64,000 bases of DNA, taken from assembly GCA_965229505.1 (NCBI GenBank), contig OZ245881.1:2232001-2296000 (forward strand), given 5' to 3'. Source of the stretch: UBA6059 sp040219045. Lineage in GTDB: Bacteria; Bacteroidota; Bacteroidia; Cytophagales; Cyclobacteriaceae. Positions 35,144-44,800 of the stretch are shown piece after piece (within the stretch, counting starts at the first letter, position 1; each line of letters starts with the position of its first letter). Under the pieces are notes generated by a model. It ran no database searches. It saw nothing but the letters and a program-made list of their open reading frames with translations, and was not told the DNA's origin. Position numbers and translations under genes: made by a program.

Positions 35144-35730
35144 CGATAAAGAATATTATCTGTTTGGCGTCCGATGACCATTCTCTGCGACAAGAAAACT
35201 CCTGAATGATCAAAGAGCATCTCGTAAGTAGACCATCCGTTTTCGTCTTTAATGTCCACAACGATCTCATGATTTGGGGACTTCAGATTTCGAGCTTTGA
35301 CAATCTCATCGATCAACCGTGCGTCGGTCGTACTATCAGGTTTAAACTGAAGTTGCACACGTCTAACCCGAAACCTTCGAAACTGCTGTAAATACTCAAG
35401 AATCTTATCATGAGCTTCAGACGCTACGTTCTCTATACTGACGAGCACTTCGATATCCTCAAGCCTCCCTTGAGGCTCAAACTCTATACTGAAGCGTAGA
35501 CCTTCGAACTTAAACTTGCATTCATAGCTCTCATGATCTATATCTGTTTCCTTATAGTACTTAATACCCGTGGCTGTCTTAAGGTAAGGCTTGAGGAGGG
35601 ATAGTGCAGATTCAGGCATGTCAGCAGCTCGAATCTTCTTCTCTACTTCCTGCTTTTGGTCCTGACCGAATGCTACATTCGGTATCATGGGCAATAACAA
35701 GATCAGAGAAAAAGCGAACCACTTAGTCAT
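35140..35730 (-). CDS. Exported protein of unknown function
   Basis: This 196-residue protein has a signal peptide (MTKWFAFSLILLLPMIPNVA). The mature part resembles PepSY-like periplasmic domains (IRAADMPESALSLLKPYL, YYKETDIDHESYECKFKF, FSIEFEPQGRLEDIEV), but this match is tentative. It is coupled by 4- and 8-base overlaps to the DUF2490 gene downstream and the potassium channel gene upstream, so the three form one operon. Confidence 0.65.
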   Translation of the reverse strand: MTKWFAFSLILLLPMIPNVAFGQDQKQEVEKKIRAADMPESALSLLKPYLKTATGIKYYKETDIDHESYECKFKFEGLRFSIEFEPQGRLEDIEVLVSIENVASEAHDKILEYLQQFRRFRVRRVQLQFKPDSTTDARLIDEIVKARNLKSPNHEIVVDIKDENGWSTYEMLFDHSGVFLSQRMVIGRQTDNILYR

Positions 35731-36730
35731 CGGTGTAGATGTCTTGGAATTTCTTGATGTCCTCTCGCGACCCCAATAAAATCATGACATCATCTGGCCC
35801 AATGAGCATATCAGGAGAAGGGTTGAAAATAAAGCCCTTAATATCATCTTTGAAGCCAACTAAAGTAGCGCCAGTCTGATTTCTCACGTCCAGTTCTCGA
35901 ATCGATTTGTCCTTGTATTTGTCCTTCAAATCTTGATAAGGGATATCTTCCAATATGAACTGATTACCACCAATCCCGGTGAACAGGTCCAGAAATTCGA
36001 TTACATAAGGCTTAGTTACCAGTTGCGCCATGTGTATTCCTCCGACGGCATCAGGCATTACCACCTTGGTTGCACCTGCACGGCGCAGCTTGTTGGTTGT
36101 ATTTTCCTCTGAGGCACGAGCGATTATTTTAATCTCTGGATTTAGCTCCTTGGCGGTAAGTGTGATGAAGACATTATCCGCATCACTGGGGAGTGTAGTG
36201 ATGATGGCCTTTGCTCTTTCAATGCCTGCATCAAGCAGTATATTATCATGAGTGGCCTCACCTATGAGCACGTTGTAAGTCGAAATGATCGATTGCACAT
36301 TTTCCTCATCACGCTCCACCAGCACAAAGGGCACATTGCTATTGGCCAATTCTTCACATGCCCGACTACCATTTCGACCAAAGCCACAAACAATAACATG
36401 GTCGTGTATTTTTTTCAACTCCTTGCTCATGCGATATTTTTTTAGAAAATGATTGAGCTCGCCTTCAAAAACATAGGTGGTAATAACTGATACCACGTAG
36501 GCGAAAATTCCAAGATTGAGAATAATATAAAAGCTGGTAAACAGCCTACCTCCTTCCGAGAGCGGCTGGACTTCATTGTATCCAACTGTCGACAAGGTAA
36601 TGACCGTCATAAAAAAAGCGTTGATCAATCCATAATCCTCAAGGCTCATGAATCCAACTATGCCCAGGAGAATACTTCCTATGAGTAATGCAATGGACAG
36701 GAAAACTCTGTTGAGACCTTTTAGCATCAA
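35723..36730 (-). CDS. Potassium channel protein with RCK/TrkA domains
   Basis: This 335-residue protein has two transmembrane helices around a pore loop with the K+ selectivity signature TVGY at residues 48-51 (ITLSTVGYNE). It is followed by a TrkA_N Rossmann domain (VIVCGFGRNGSRACEEL, VLVERDEENVQ) and a TrkA_C domain (YKDKSIRELDVRNQTGATLV). This is the MthK-like, ligand-gated layout. It is the first gene of a three-gene minus-strand operon with two exported proteins. Confidence 0.9.
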   Translation of the reverse strand: MMLKGLNRVFLSIALLIGSILLGIVGFMSLEDYGLINAFFMTVITLSTVGYNEVQPLSEGGRLFTSFYIILNLGIFAYVVSVITTYVFEGELNHFLKKYRMSKELKKIHDHVIVCGFGRNGSRACEELANSNVPFVLVERDEENVQSIISTYNVLIGEATHDNILLDAGIERAKAIITTLPSDADNVFITLTAKELNPEIKIIARASEENTTNKLRRAGATKVVMPDAVGGIHMAQLVTKPYVIEFLDLFTGIGGNQFILEDIPYQDLKDKYKDKSIRELDVRNQTGATLVGFKDDIKGFIFNPSPDMLIGPDDVMILLGSREDIKKFQDIYTDD

Positions 36731-36871
36731 TGACTGTTTATCATAAAACTAGAGCTATTTGATCAGGCAAACAATTGCAGATAACCCGGCTCCAATAAAA
36801 CATTAATTTGCGACAATCGCTTATCACCTTGAAATACATGTGGAAATTAGTTAATATCGTTTAAGGCAATT

Positions 36872-37111
36872 ATGCACAGCTACATTTTCGATATGATCCT
36901 TTGTGGAATAGCCTATCTATTCCTGGTTTACTTCATGTTCACTTTGCTCAAGAAGAGGCGCAAGGGGTTTGATGGGGATGACGATGATGATGGTGGGCTG
37001 CCTGTTTCCACTCCACCCGAGATTGATCTGCCTCCCGGAGTTTGTTTGCCAGATGGTAGCCCAAAGTTGAGGATTGTCAAGGACGATATTCGGGAGGATT
37101 GTCTGGTTTGA
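36872..37111 (+). CDS. Small membrane protein of unknown function
   Basis: This 79-residue protein has one N-terminal membrane helix (FDMILCGIAYLFLVYFMFTLL), a basic anchor KKRRK, an acidic run DGDDDDDGG, and a proline-rich tail with two cysteines (PPGVCLPDG, REDCLV). No family is recognised. The ATG at 36872 places the helix at the N terminus. It ends 3 bases before the convergent Fur gene. Confidence 0.6.
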   Translation: MHSYIFDMILCGIAYLFLVYFMFTLLKKRRKGFDGDDDDDGGLPVSTPPEIDLPPGVCLPDGSPKLRIVKDDIREDCLV

Positions 37112-37114
37112 CCG

Positions 37115-37528
37115 CTATCCACATTCAGGACAGATCCCACTTACCAGCAAGTTTGATTCTTTATAATGATACCCCGCAGGAAGGTTGACCCTGGGTACAT
37201 CTATGTTGTCGATGCAGGTGGTCTGACCACATTTCTCACATTTGAAGTGCACATGCTCGTGGTGATGTTCGGTTTCCGCGCATTCCTCAGAGCACAGAGC
37301 ATATTTAGGAGAACCCTCATCGGATAGGATTTTATGGATTAACCCTTTCTCCAAAAAAGTCTTGATGGTTCTGTAGACCGTGACACGATCCAGGCTATGG
37401 CTCAGATGATTTTCTATATCAGATTGTGACAGGGCAAACTCATTGTCGATGAAAAGCTCCAGTATGTCTTCCCGGCTCTTTGTTTTACGCAAGTCAAAAT
37501 CTTTAAGAATACTTTCTGTCACCGGCAT
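37115..37528 (-). CDS. Fur-family metal-responsive regulator
   Basis: This 137-residue protein has an N-terminal winged helix (RKTKSREDILELFIDNEFALS, in part; LDRVTVYRTIKTFLEKGLIHKI). The C-terminal metal domain has the His-rich ETEHHHEHVHFKCEKCG and two CxxC pairs (CEKC and CPEC) that form the structural zinc site. It could be Fur, Zur or PerR; the sequence alone does not decide. A -7 element TAACTTTG lies on the minus strand at 37554-37547, 18 bases before the ATG. Confidence 0.88.
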   Translation of the reverse strand: MPVTESILKDFDLRKTKSREDILELFIDNEFALSQSDIENHLSHSLDRVTVYRTIKTFLEKGLIHKILSDEGSPKYALCSEECAETEHHHEHVHFKCEKCGQTTCIDNIDVPRVNLPAGYHYKESNLLVSGICPECG

Positions 37529-37615
37529 CAGCTACTAAGTTTAGAGCAAAGTTACTCGATCATCACAACATTTCGAAGATAGCAAATAGAACCAAAATCA
37601 TCGAATGGGGTTAGT

Positions 37616-37634
37616 ATGATAGTCACACTATCAT
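37616..37634. promoter_or_regulatory. 19-bp dyad operator upstream of the TetR-family gene
   Basis: ATGATAGT at 37616-37623 and its exact inverse ACTATCAT at 37627-37634 are separated by CAC. The dyad lies where the -33 contact of the downstream promoter (-7 element at 37650) would fall, so a bound protein would block transcription. The likely binder is the adjacent TetR protein acting on its own gene; the neighbouring Fur-family protein is an alternative. Confidence 0.6.
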
Positions 37635-37649
37635 TAAAGATCAATTTAC

Positions 37650-37657
37650 TATTTTTG
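37650..37657 (+). promoter_or_regulatory. -7 element (TATTTTTG) for the TetR-family gene
   Basis: TATTTTTG matches TAnnTTTG and lies 22 bases before the ATG at 37680. The region 20 bases upstream, where the -33 element is expected, is occupied by the dyad at 37616-37634. Confidence 0.5.
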
Positions 37658-37679
37658 TTTTTTGCTTGAAGATTAAAAT

Positions 37680-38363
37680 ATGGCAGCAATTGCTACTATC
37701 CAGATTAATGTAAACGAAAAGCTTTTCCTTCGGAATCCGGAGCACACTGAGCTTGGTCGAAATATAGTTTCGAACAGCATCATTCTTATTGAGAAGATTG
37801 GGTTCGAGAATTTCACTTTCAAGAAGCTAGCGAAGGAAATCAACTCCACCGAAGCGTCGATCTACCGCTACTTTGAGAATAAGCACAAACTCCTGATCTA
37901 TTTGGTATCCTGGTACTGGAGCTGGATGGAGTATCAGGTGGACTTCCAGACCAATAATATTGAGGATCCTGAAAAGAAATTAAATATCGCGATTGATATA
38001 CTTTGTCAGACTTCCCGATTTGATCCGGAGTTCCTACATATCAACGAAGATGCGCTCCATCGTATCGTTGTGGATGAGTCATCTAAGGCATATTTAACCA
38101 AGGATGTAGACGCTGACAATAAAGAAGGCTTTTTCCATGGCTACAAGTCACTTTGCAGAAAAATCGCCGGGTTTGTTACTGAAATTGCCCCTGACTTTAA
38201 ATACCCACGGGCACTGATGAGTACGATCGTGGAGGCCTCTCATCATCAGAAATTCTTTTCCGAGCATCTTCCTTCACTTACAGAAGTATCTGAATCTGAG
38301 GGAGGTAGTGGCGAGGTTTCTGAGTACCTACGCTACTTGATCTTCAAGCTGCTCAAGGGCTAG
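37680..38363 (+). CDS. TetR/AcrR-family transcriptional regulator
   Basis: This 227-residue protein has an N-terminal helix-turn-helix (FENFTFKKLAKEINSTEASI, then YRYFENKHKLLIYL at about residues 39-72) and an all-helical ligand domain without a recognised ligand. It overlaps by 4 bases the end of the convergent ABC exporter gene, a plausible but unproven target. The dyad upstream suggests autoregulation. Confidence 0.88.
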   Translation: MAAIATIQINVNEKLFLRNPEHTELGRNIVSNSIILIEKIGFENFTFKKLAKEINSTEASIYRYFENKHKLLIYLVSWYWSWMEYQVDFQTNNIEDPEKKLNIAIDILCQTSRFDPEFLHINEDALHRIVVDESSKAYLTKDVDADNKEGFFHGYKSLCRKIAGFVTEIAPDFKYPRALMSTIVEASHHQKFFSEHLPSLTEVSESEGGSGEVSEYLRYLIFKLLKG

Positions 38364-40171
38364 ACCTGAACGGCTTCTTCGGCAAACTGTAGCTTTACAA
38401 GCTTATTGTAAACACCCTTTTTCATCTCAATGAGGTCCTCATGAGTACCTGATTCGACGACCTGACCATCCTTAATTACGAATATATTATCTGCCTGACG
38501 GACGGTAGATAGCCTGTGAGCGATGATAATAGATGTCCGACCTTTCATGAGTTCGTCCAGCGCATCTTGCACAAGCTGCTCAGACTCGGCATCAAGAGAG
38601 CTGGTCGCTTCATCCAATATTAGAATGGAAGGGTTTTTCAATATAGCCCGGGCAATGGCGATTCTCTGACGTTGACCGCCGGAGAGTTTTACGCCCCGTT
38701 CCCCTACCAGCGTCTCGAACCCTTCTGGAAAGGATTCTATGAAATCTAATGCATTTGCCTGCGCCGCTGCTTGCTTGATTTCGTCCATAGTTGCAGATTG
38801 CTTGCCATAGGCGATGTTTTCTTTAATGCTACCGCCAAATAGGATAACCTCCTGGGGCACGACACCTATGTTTTGCCGGTAGGCACGAAGTGGATAGTCA
38901 TAGACCGCCTTACCATCAATGCTGAGCCCCCCGGCATCAATTCTATAATAGCGCATCAAAAGCTGGATGATGGTAGACTTACCAGCGCCACTCGGTCCTA
39001 CGAGCGCTACCTTCTCTCCGGGTTTTATTTCTATATTGATTTTATCAAGCACGGTCATGTCTTTGCGTGTAGGGTAGGAGAACCCTATATCGTCCATTTT
39101 GATATGACCATTGAGCTTTAGGTGCTGATCTGGGACGATGACGTCTTCAGCTATTTCTTCATTGAGCACTTCCAGGATGCGCTCGGAGCTGCCTACAGCC
39201 TTTTGTACTTGCCCATATAAGTCTCCGATTCCGGCAATTGAGGCTCCTATAAAGGTGGTATACAATACGAATGAGAGCAGCTCTCCGACAGTCATTTCCC
39301 CGGACTGCACTAATAGCGCACCATACCACATGACAGAAACTATAGCACCAAACAATACGAAGATTACAAATGAGACAAACCCAGAGCGATAGCGCGCAGT
39401 TTTGAGCGCCATCACTATCACGCTATCCAGGGATTTGCGGTAGCGCATGGCCTCAAATAGCTCATTAGTGAAAGCCTTTACCGTTCCGATTGACTGTAAT
39501 GTCTCCTCCACTACCACGTTCGTTTTGGCCAACTCATCCTGGGTATTTCGGGATAGCCGTCTTATGTATCGACCAAATACTACTGCAATGACGATCACCA
39601 CAGGGAAGGTGCCGATCATGAACAGGCTCAGCGATGTAGTGGTAGCAAAGATGACCACCATGCCTATAATGAGAATTGAGAACTGACGAATGAGCTCGGC
39701 TACCGTCACCGACAGTGTATCCTGTAGCATGGAAACATCGGAGGTGATACGGCTGATCAACTCACCGATCCGGCGCTTGTCGTAAAAAGAAAACGGAAGA
39801 GACATTAGCTTCTCATACAAGGAATAGCGAATGTCGGCCATGGTATTCTCACTCACATAGGCAAACAAATACACGCGCAGAAATGAGACTATGCCCTGTA
39901 GAAAAAGTATCCCGATAAGGATGCCCGCTATGGTGTTGATGTCATTGATAAACCAGGTATTCTCTCCCGAGGCAGCATCCAGCAGCTTACCACTCATGAA
40001 GGGGAAAGCCATGACCATGGCACTAGTCAGCAAGAGCAGTGCAAGGCCAATTGCAAAGGGCACCTTGTAGGGAAGTACGAACTTGAAAACACCAAGCAGC
40101 TTCTTAAGGCCATCTTTGTTGAGCTTCTTTTTTTCGTCTTCTGTATTGATGTTTTTTCCTCTTCTGGACAT
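38360..40171 (-). CDS. ABC exporter half-transporter (permease plus ATPase)
   Basis: This 603-residue fused transporter has a six-helix ABC membrane domain (about residues 30-335) and a nucleotide-binding domain. Walker A is GPSGAGKST at about 392, the signature is LSGGQRQRIAIARAI at about 494, Walker B is ILILDEATSSLD, and the H loop is IIIAHRLSTV. It resembles MsbA/multidrug exporters that work as homodimers. The substrate is unknown. On the minus strand TATTTTTG at 40224-40217 could be its -7 element. Confidence 0.92.
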   Translation of the reverse strand: MSRRGKNINTEDEKKKLNKDGLKKLLGVFKFVLPYKVPFAIGLALLLLTSAMVMAFPFMSGKLLDAASGENTWFINDINTIAGILIGILFLQGIVSFLRVYLFAYVSENTMADIRYSLYEKLMSLPFSFYDKRRIGELISRITSDVSMLQDTLSVTVAELIRQFSILIIGMVVIFATTTSLSLFMIGTFPVVIVIAVVFGRYIRRLSRNTQDELAKTNVVVEETLQSIGTVKAFTNELFEAMRYRKSLDSVIVMALKTARYRSGFVSFVIFVLFGAIVSVMWYGALLVQSGEMTVGELLSFVLYTTFIGASIAGIGDLYGQVQKAVGSSERILEVLNEEIAEDVIVPDQHLKLNGHIKMDDIGFSYPTRKDMTVLDKINIEIKPGEKVALVGPSGAGKSTIIQLLMRYYRIDAGGLSIDGKAVYDYPLRAYRQNIGVVPQEVILFGGSIKENIAYGKQSATMDEIKQAAAQANALDFIESFPEGFETLVGERGVKLSGGQRQRIAIARAILKNPSILILDEATSSLDAESEQLVQDALDELMKGRTSIIIAHRLSTVRQADNIFVIKDGQVVESGTHEDLIEMKKGVYNKLVKLQFAEEAVQV

Positions 40172-40321
40172 ATGGATAAGTTCTCAGCGAAAGCCTGGAG
40201 ATTTGTATTGGGAGCGCAAAAATAAAACTTTAGAAGTCATAGACTAACCGTATTGATCGGTCTTGGGTTTGCATCTTTGTCCAAAAAATTCATAGATTAG
40301 ATAGACTTAGGATTCGACATT

Positions 40322-41239
40322 ATGCTATACCCTCTCAAACGACTTTTGATCTGCCTGGACTTAACAGAAATGGATGACGTACTCATCCGTTATACTGCAC
40401 TTTTCGCCAAAAAAATGAACGTAGAAAAGCTCTACTTCATTCATGTGGCTAAGTCGTTGGAAATACCCGAGGCGCTCAAGAAGGAGTTTCCAGAAATGGA
40501 CACCCCCTTAGACGAGACGTTGATAGACCAGATCAAGCCGAAGATTAAAGAACATATCAATACCGATGAGATCGAATATCAGATTGGTATTAAGGACGGA
40601 AATGTTACTGAGAATATTCTAAAGTGGTCAAAAATCAAGCAGATTGACCTGATTGTGATGGGGAGGAAGAAGCCAGACGATGGTACTGGAGCCAATCCAT
40701 CACGCATTGCTAATATTTCGCTTTGCTCGGTGCTGATAGTCCCTAATAACCCCGCGCCAACCTTGAAGCATGTTTTTGTGGCCATTGATTTTTCAAGCTA
40801 TGCCAACCGTGCTGTTGCCCGTGCGTTGGAGTTTAAGGAAAAGTGTGGTGCTGATGTCACTTTACAGAATGTGTACCGCGTACCAAAGGGATATCACTAC
40901 ACAGGAAAAACCTATAAAGAGTTTGCTAAAATAATGAAGGACAACTCCCAGAAGGACCTTGATGTTTTTGTCAAAAAATACGACCTGGATTCATCTGCCT
41001 TTGACTATGTAACTACGCTGGATGATGATGATAAGCCGGCGGATAAAATATTCGTGGAGGCCAGTCGCTGTGGGGCAGACTTAATCATGGTAGGCTCGAG
41101 AGGAAGAACTACTGCAGCCTCGCTACTGCTGGGAAGTGTGGCAGTTGCCTTGCTGCGCTACAACTTCACTACACCATTTTTTATCGTCAAAAACAAGGAT
41201 CAAAACCTGGGCTTCTTCCAGGCTTTGATGAGGATCTGA
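40322..41239 (+). CDS. Tandem universal stress protein
   Basis: This 305-residue protein has two Usp domains. The second has the complete ATP-binding motif Gx2Gx9GS (VGSRGRTTAASLLLGSVA), so nucleotide binding is likely there. The first has only a degenerate version (MGRKKPDDGTG). Such tandem UspA proteins respond to stress or energy state. A second tandem Usp gene lies at 51353. It ends 6 bases from the convergent pyrophosphatase gene. Confidence 0.88.
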   Translation: MLYPLKRLLICLDLTEMDDVLIRYTALFAKKMNVEKLYFIHVAKSLEIPEALKKEFPEMDTPLDETLIDQIKPKIKEHINTDEIEYQIGIKDGNVTENILKWSKIKQIDLIVMGRKKPDDGTGANPSRIANISLCSVLIVPNNPAPTLKHVFVAIDFSSYANRAVARALEFKEKCGADVTLQNVYRVPKGYHYTGKTYKEFAKIMKDNSQKDLDVFVKKYDLDSSAFDYVTTLDDDDKPADKIFVEASRCGADLIMVGSRGRTTAASLLLGSVAVALLRYNFTTPFFIVKNKDQNLGFFQALMRI

Positions 41240-41245
41240 TTGGCT

Positions 41246-41770
41246 CTAGTGTTTTCCTTTGATTGACTTTTTCAAGTCTTCGATATAGCGCTCCTTGGAT
41301 TCGAGGATCGTTTTTACTGCGTATTCTTTGTCTTCCCAGCCTTCGATACCTACTTTCTTTTTCTCAAGGTCTTTGTACACCTGGAAGAAGTGCTCGATTT
41401 CCCTGATCAGGTGAGGGTTCACATCGTCAAGCTCTCTTATTTTATCCCAATTTGGATCGCTGACTGGTACGCAGAGGACTTTGGCATCCGGGCCCTTTTC
41501 ATCGGTCATTTTAAAGATTCCGATAGGGCGAACCTCTATCACACAACCCGGAAAAGTAGGCTCAGTCACCAACACCAATACATCCAATGGATCTCCATCC
41601 AGCGCAAGTGTATCTGGCACAAATCCGTAATCGCTTGGATAGAACATAGATGAGAAGATCATTCGGTCGAGCCGAATTACATTCTTTTCATGATCATACT
41701 CGTACTTGTTGCGGCTACCCTTAGGAATCTCTACAACTACATCTATCGAAAGGTCGGACTTGGTGTTCAT
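41246..41770 (-). CDS. ppa: Inorganic pyrophosphatase
   Basis: This 174-residue soluble family I enzyme has the signature LDGDPLDVLVL with catalytic aspartates, preceded by YPSDYGFVPDTLA and by EIPKGSRNKYEYDHEKNVIRLDR (shown here only as family landmarks, residues 14-36). It hydrolyses pyrophosphate and pulls biosynthetic reactions forward. The length matches the bacterial family. Confidence 0.95.
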   Translation of the reverse strand: MNTKSDLSIDVVVEIPKGSRNKYEYDHEKNVIRLDRMIFSSMFYPSDYGFVPDTLALDGDPLDVLVLVTEPTFPGCVIEVRPIGIFKMTDEKGPDAKVLCVPVSDPNWDKIRELDDVNPHLIREIEHFFQVYKDLEKKKVGIEGWEDKEYAVKTILESKERYIEDLKKSIKGKH

Positions 41771-41819
41771 TTTTTTATTTCAAATTAAGCAATATGGACA
41801 AAATGAGTTGCTCTTCGCA

Positions 41820-44800
41820 CTAGAAAAGGAAGCCAAACTTGAAAACCAACAGGTCTTCTTCCTCAGTAAAGGCCATATTCAATGACAGCACCGCCTGCCC
41901 TAGTGGAGAAAGCCAAACACCGAATCCTGCACTATCATGCAGTTTACTGGATTCTTCACCAGTGACCCATACACGACCGAAATCGTAAAAGCCGTTGATG
42001 CCGAAGCTGCCTGGGAAAAGATAGCTTCTGAAACTTCCAAGCTTGATGCGCAAATCTGTGTTGTTGTAGACGGCACTCTCACCCCAAAACCTGGTTCGTC
42101 TGAAGCCCCTCAAATTGGAGAGGCCGCCAAGTTTATTGTAAGTGAAATACTCAAAGTCTCCGAAATTTATAGCATAGCCTGTGCGATTAGCAATAGTCAC
42201 CTTAGCGGGAAACTGGAAACTGTAGTAAAACGAGAAGTCACTTACCAATTGACTGTAGTTGTTGGAAATGTCATTAAGTCCAAAATTGCCAGTCAGGGTC
42301 GTGTTGAACTTCATGCCTCGTGTCGGATAGGCCGCATGATCGGTGTTGTCAAAAGTCAAGCTTGACTGCACTCCGGAGAAGTAGAACTCCTCAAAGGCAG
42401 TCTCAGGATCGAGCCCGTTGATATCCGTATCATAGATGTACCTATCGGTAAAATCATCATCTTCCTCGCTCTCTACATGTACCTGAAACCTTTGCGTCTT
42501 CGATCCGATAGTGAAAGTGCCGTGCTCACCCAATCGCTTTCTTAAGTCCACCGCCAGATAGCCTGATTGATATCTTGCCCTGTAATACTCAATGTCTCGA
42601 TTTTCGAAATCATAAACCGACTCATTACCCAGACCAAAAAAGTTAGCCACATTAAAAGGTTGATTAACTTCTAATTCGGTTACGATATCCCATTTGCCAA
42701 TAACCTGCGAAAATTCAGAGCGATACTTGATATTGAAGGCCTGAGTTGCAAAGGCAAAGTCACCTAGTAACGTATGTCGTGACTTGAAGACAGGCTTTCT
42801 CCAGCCATATTTTGTGAATATAAATCCACCTCCGATAAATAGTCCGTCATCTGCATTAAGCGCTCCGGTCAAAAGCGGCATGAGCACGTCATATTGGAAA
42901 GCCTTTCTGTCGTAAGCATTCACCTGCGGATCGTCGGAAAGCCGCTTACTAAATGCAGTTCCATTTTCGAATTCTGTATTTTTCTTAAGGTCATAAACTT
43001 TGGTCTTCTTTCCGCCATGTGCGGTTTCAGCGTTGCTGATCATAAGGTCATCGTCTTTGCCACCAATGATTCGTACCCTGATTTTATTCTTCGTCAGGCC
43101 GATCTGCTCAAAGATGTCTTCATCATCAAAGCCGTAGAGCCTGATTTCTTTGGTCTCATCAGCGAGGAATAGCCGTTCATAAATGACCTTCTGTTTTTCG
43201 AAATCTTTGTCCGTCTTCCAGACGGTGATTTTGGTCTGATCAGCTGTGATACGATCTATAATGAAATGCTCGTGCTTGTCGGATCCAAGCACCTCTACTT
43301 CTTTCGCTAGAAATTCATAGTGCTGCAGTGCGTATTCAGTAAGATTGTTCCTTCTCGACTTTAGCTTGGCGATCACTTCTTCTCCGGATAGGGCATATAT
43401 TTCTTCGGGCCACTTTCGTATGGCGTTTTCTATGACCTCATCTGTCAAGCTCGCCTTGAGGTCATTGCTGATTTCTGTCCATTGCTCGCGAGTGAGCTCC
43501 GTCAGGAAAGTACGGTCGAAATATCGCGCATTGAACATGAGACCTGATGGCCAGTCCACTTCATAGTCAAAACCTTCGAGTTTGGGGAGCGCCCATTTTT
43601 TACTTGCAATTTTGGGGAAGAAGCCCTCATTGAGAAAAAATGCCTGATCCCGATCTCTGGGTATAGGCTGATAGAGGTCGCCTTTCTCATCCTTTTTTTC
43701 GAATGTAGCCCAGCGCCACTGATCATCATGACGATCCCAGTCACCAATGAACATATCGAATAATCGATTTCTAAGTACAAATGGCTGGTCGACTTCATTA
43801 TCGTTATCCTTTTTTAGCCTTTTGATGATCTTGAGTGTGTTCTCTACATCCTCTGAGTTACCAAAAAAATCCTGATGGGAGGCGTCACCAGCAGGGCGCT
43901 CTTCATACAGGGCAAGGGTGTTTGCAAATTGCGTTTGGTGTGGCCCAAACCTTGGATCATCCGGGATGTATACTACCTGAGGATTGGTGTGATAGATACC
44001 AGCGGCCTCAGCCATGGGAGGTATGACAAAAGCCCCATAGGGATGCCCCGCGGAGATTTGATCCTGGACTATATCTACCGCGAATGTCTTTCTCAATTCT
44101 TCGGGAATAGCATTTTCCGGATACTTTTCGATAGAGCGTAGGACGTACTGCTGGCCGTCATCAGCCTCCAGTCTGAGCGACTTAGTCTGCATACCTCCAC
44201 CACGCTGGACGATCTTGAGTCCACCTCGCTCACTGCCTATGTCAAATACCGGTACTTCAATTTCCTGAGCCCATTCTTTTCTGTAGTTTTCACCGAATAG
44301 TCGCTGCTGGCCTTTCTTTGACTTGTACTGATCACTGGCATTGACTACCACAGTGCTGTCTGTAAAGTCATTGTTTGCGACATACTGCGCTATGCTGGGA
44401 GGCGCCTCATATGGACGATTTCCCAACGTCTTCTTCAGAGCTAATTCACCCTTTGGATGCGCCTCGTCTACCGTCCAGTATTCGGATACGATATCACCAT
44501 TGTCGTAGTAATCGACGATCACGAAACCGTTTTTGCTTGCCGCATATTCGGCTTTGCCTTCTTTTTTGACATGGGTGGTTTTGGATCCTGATCCGCTGAC
44601 GATATAGTTGACATTATTTTTTTGGAACAATTGAAGCGTATGCTCATGTCCGGCGGCATGGATCGTGTGTGGGTATTTCTCAAACATCCCCACCATTGCA
44701 TTGCGAATAGCCTTGTACTTAGGATGCTGGATGTCCTGGATGTTCCCTATGACCGATCTGTAGAATGGCGATATCGAGCCAATGACGGGAAGAGGAATGT

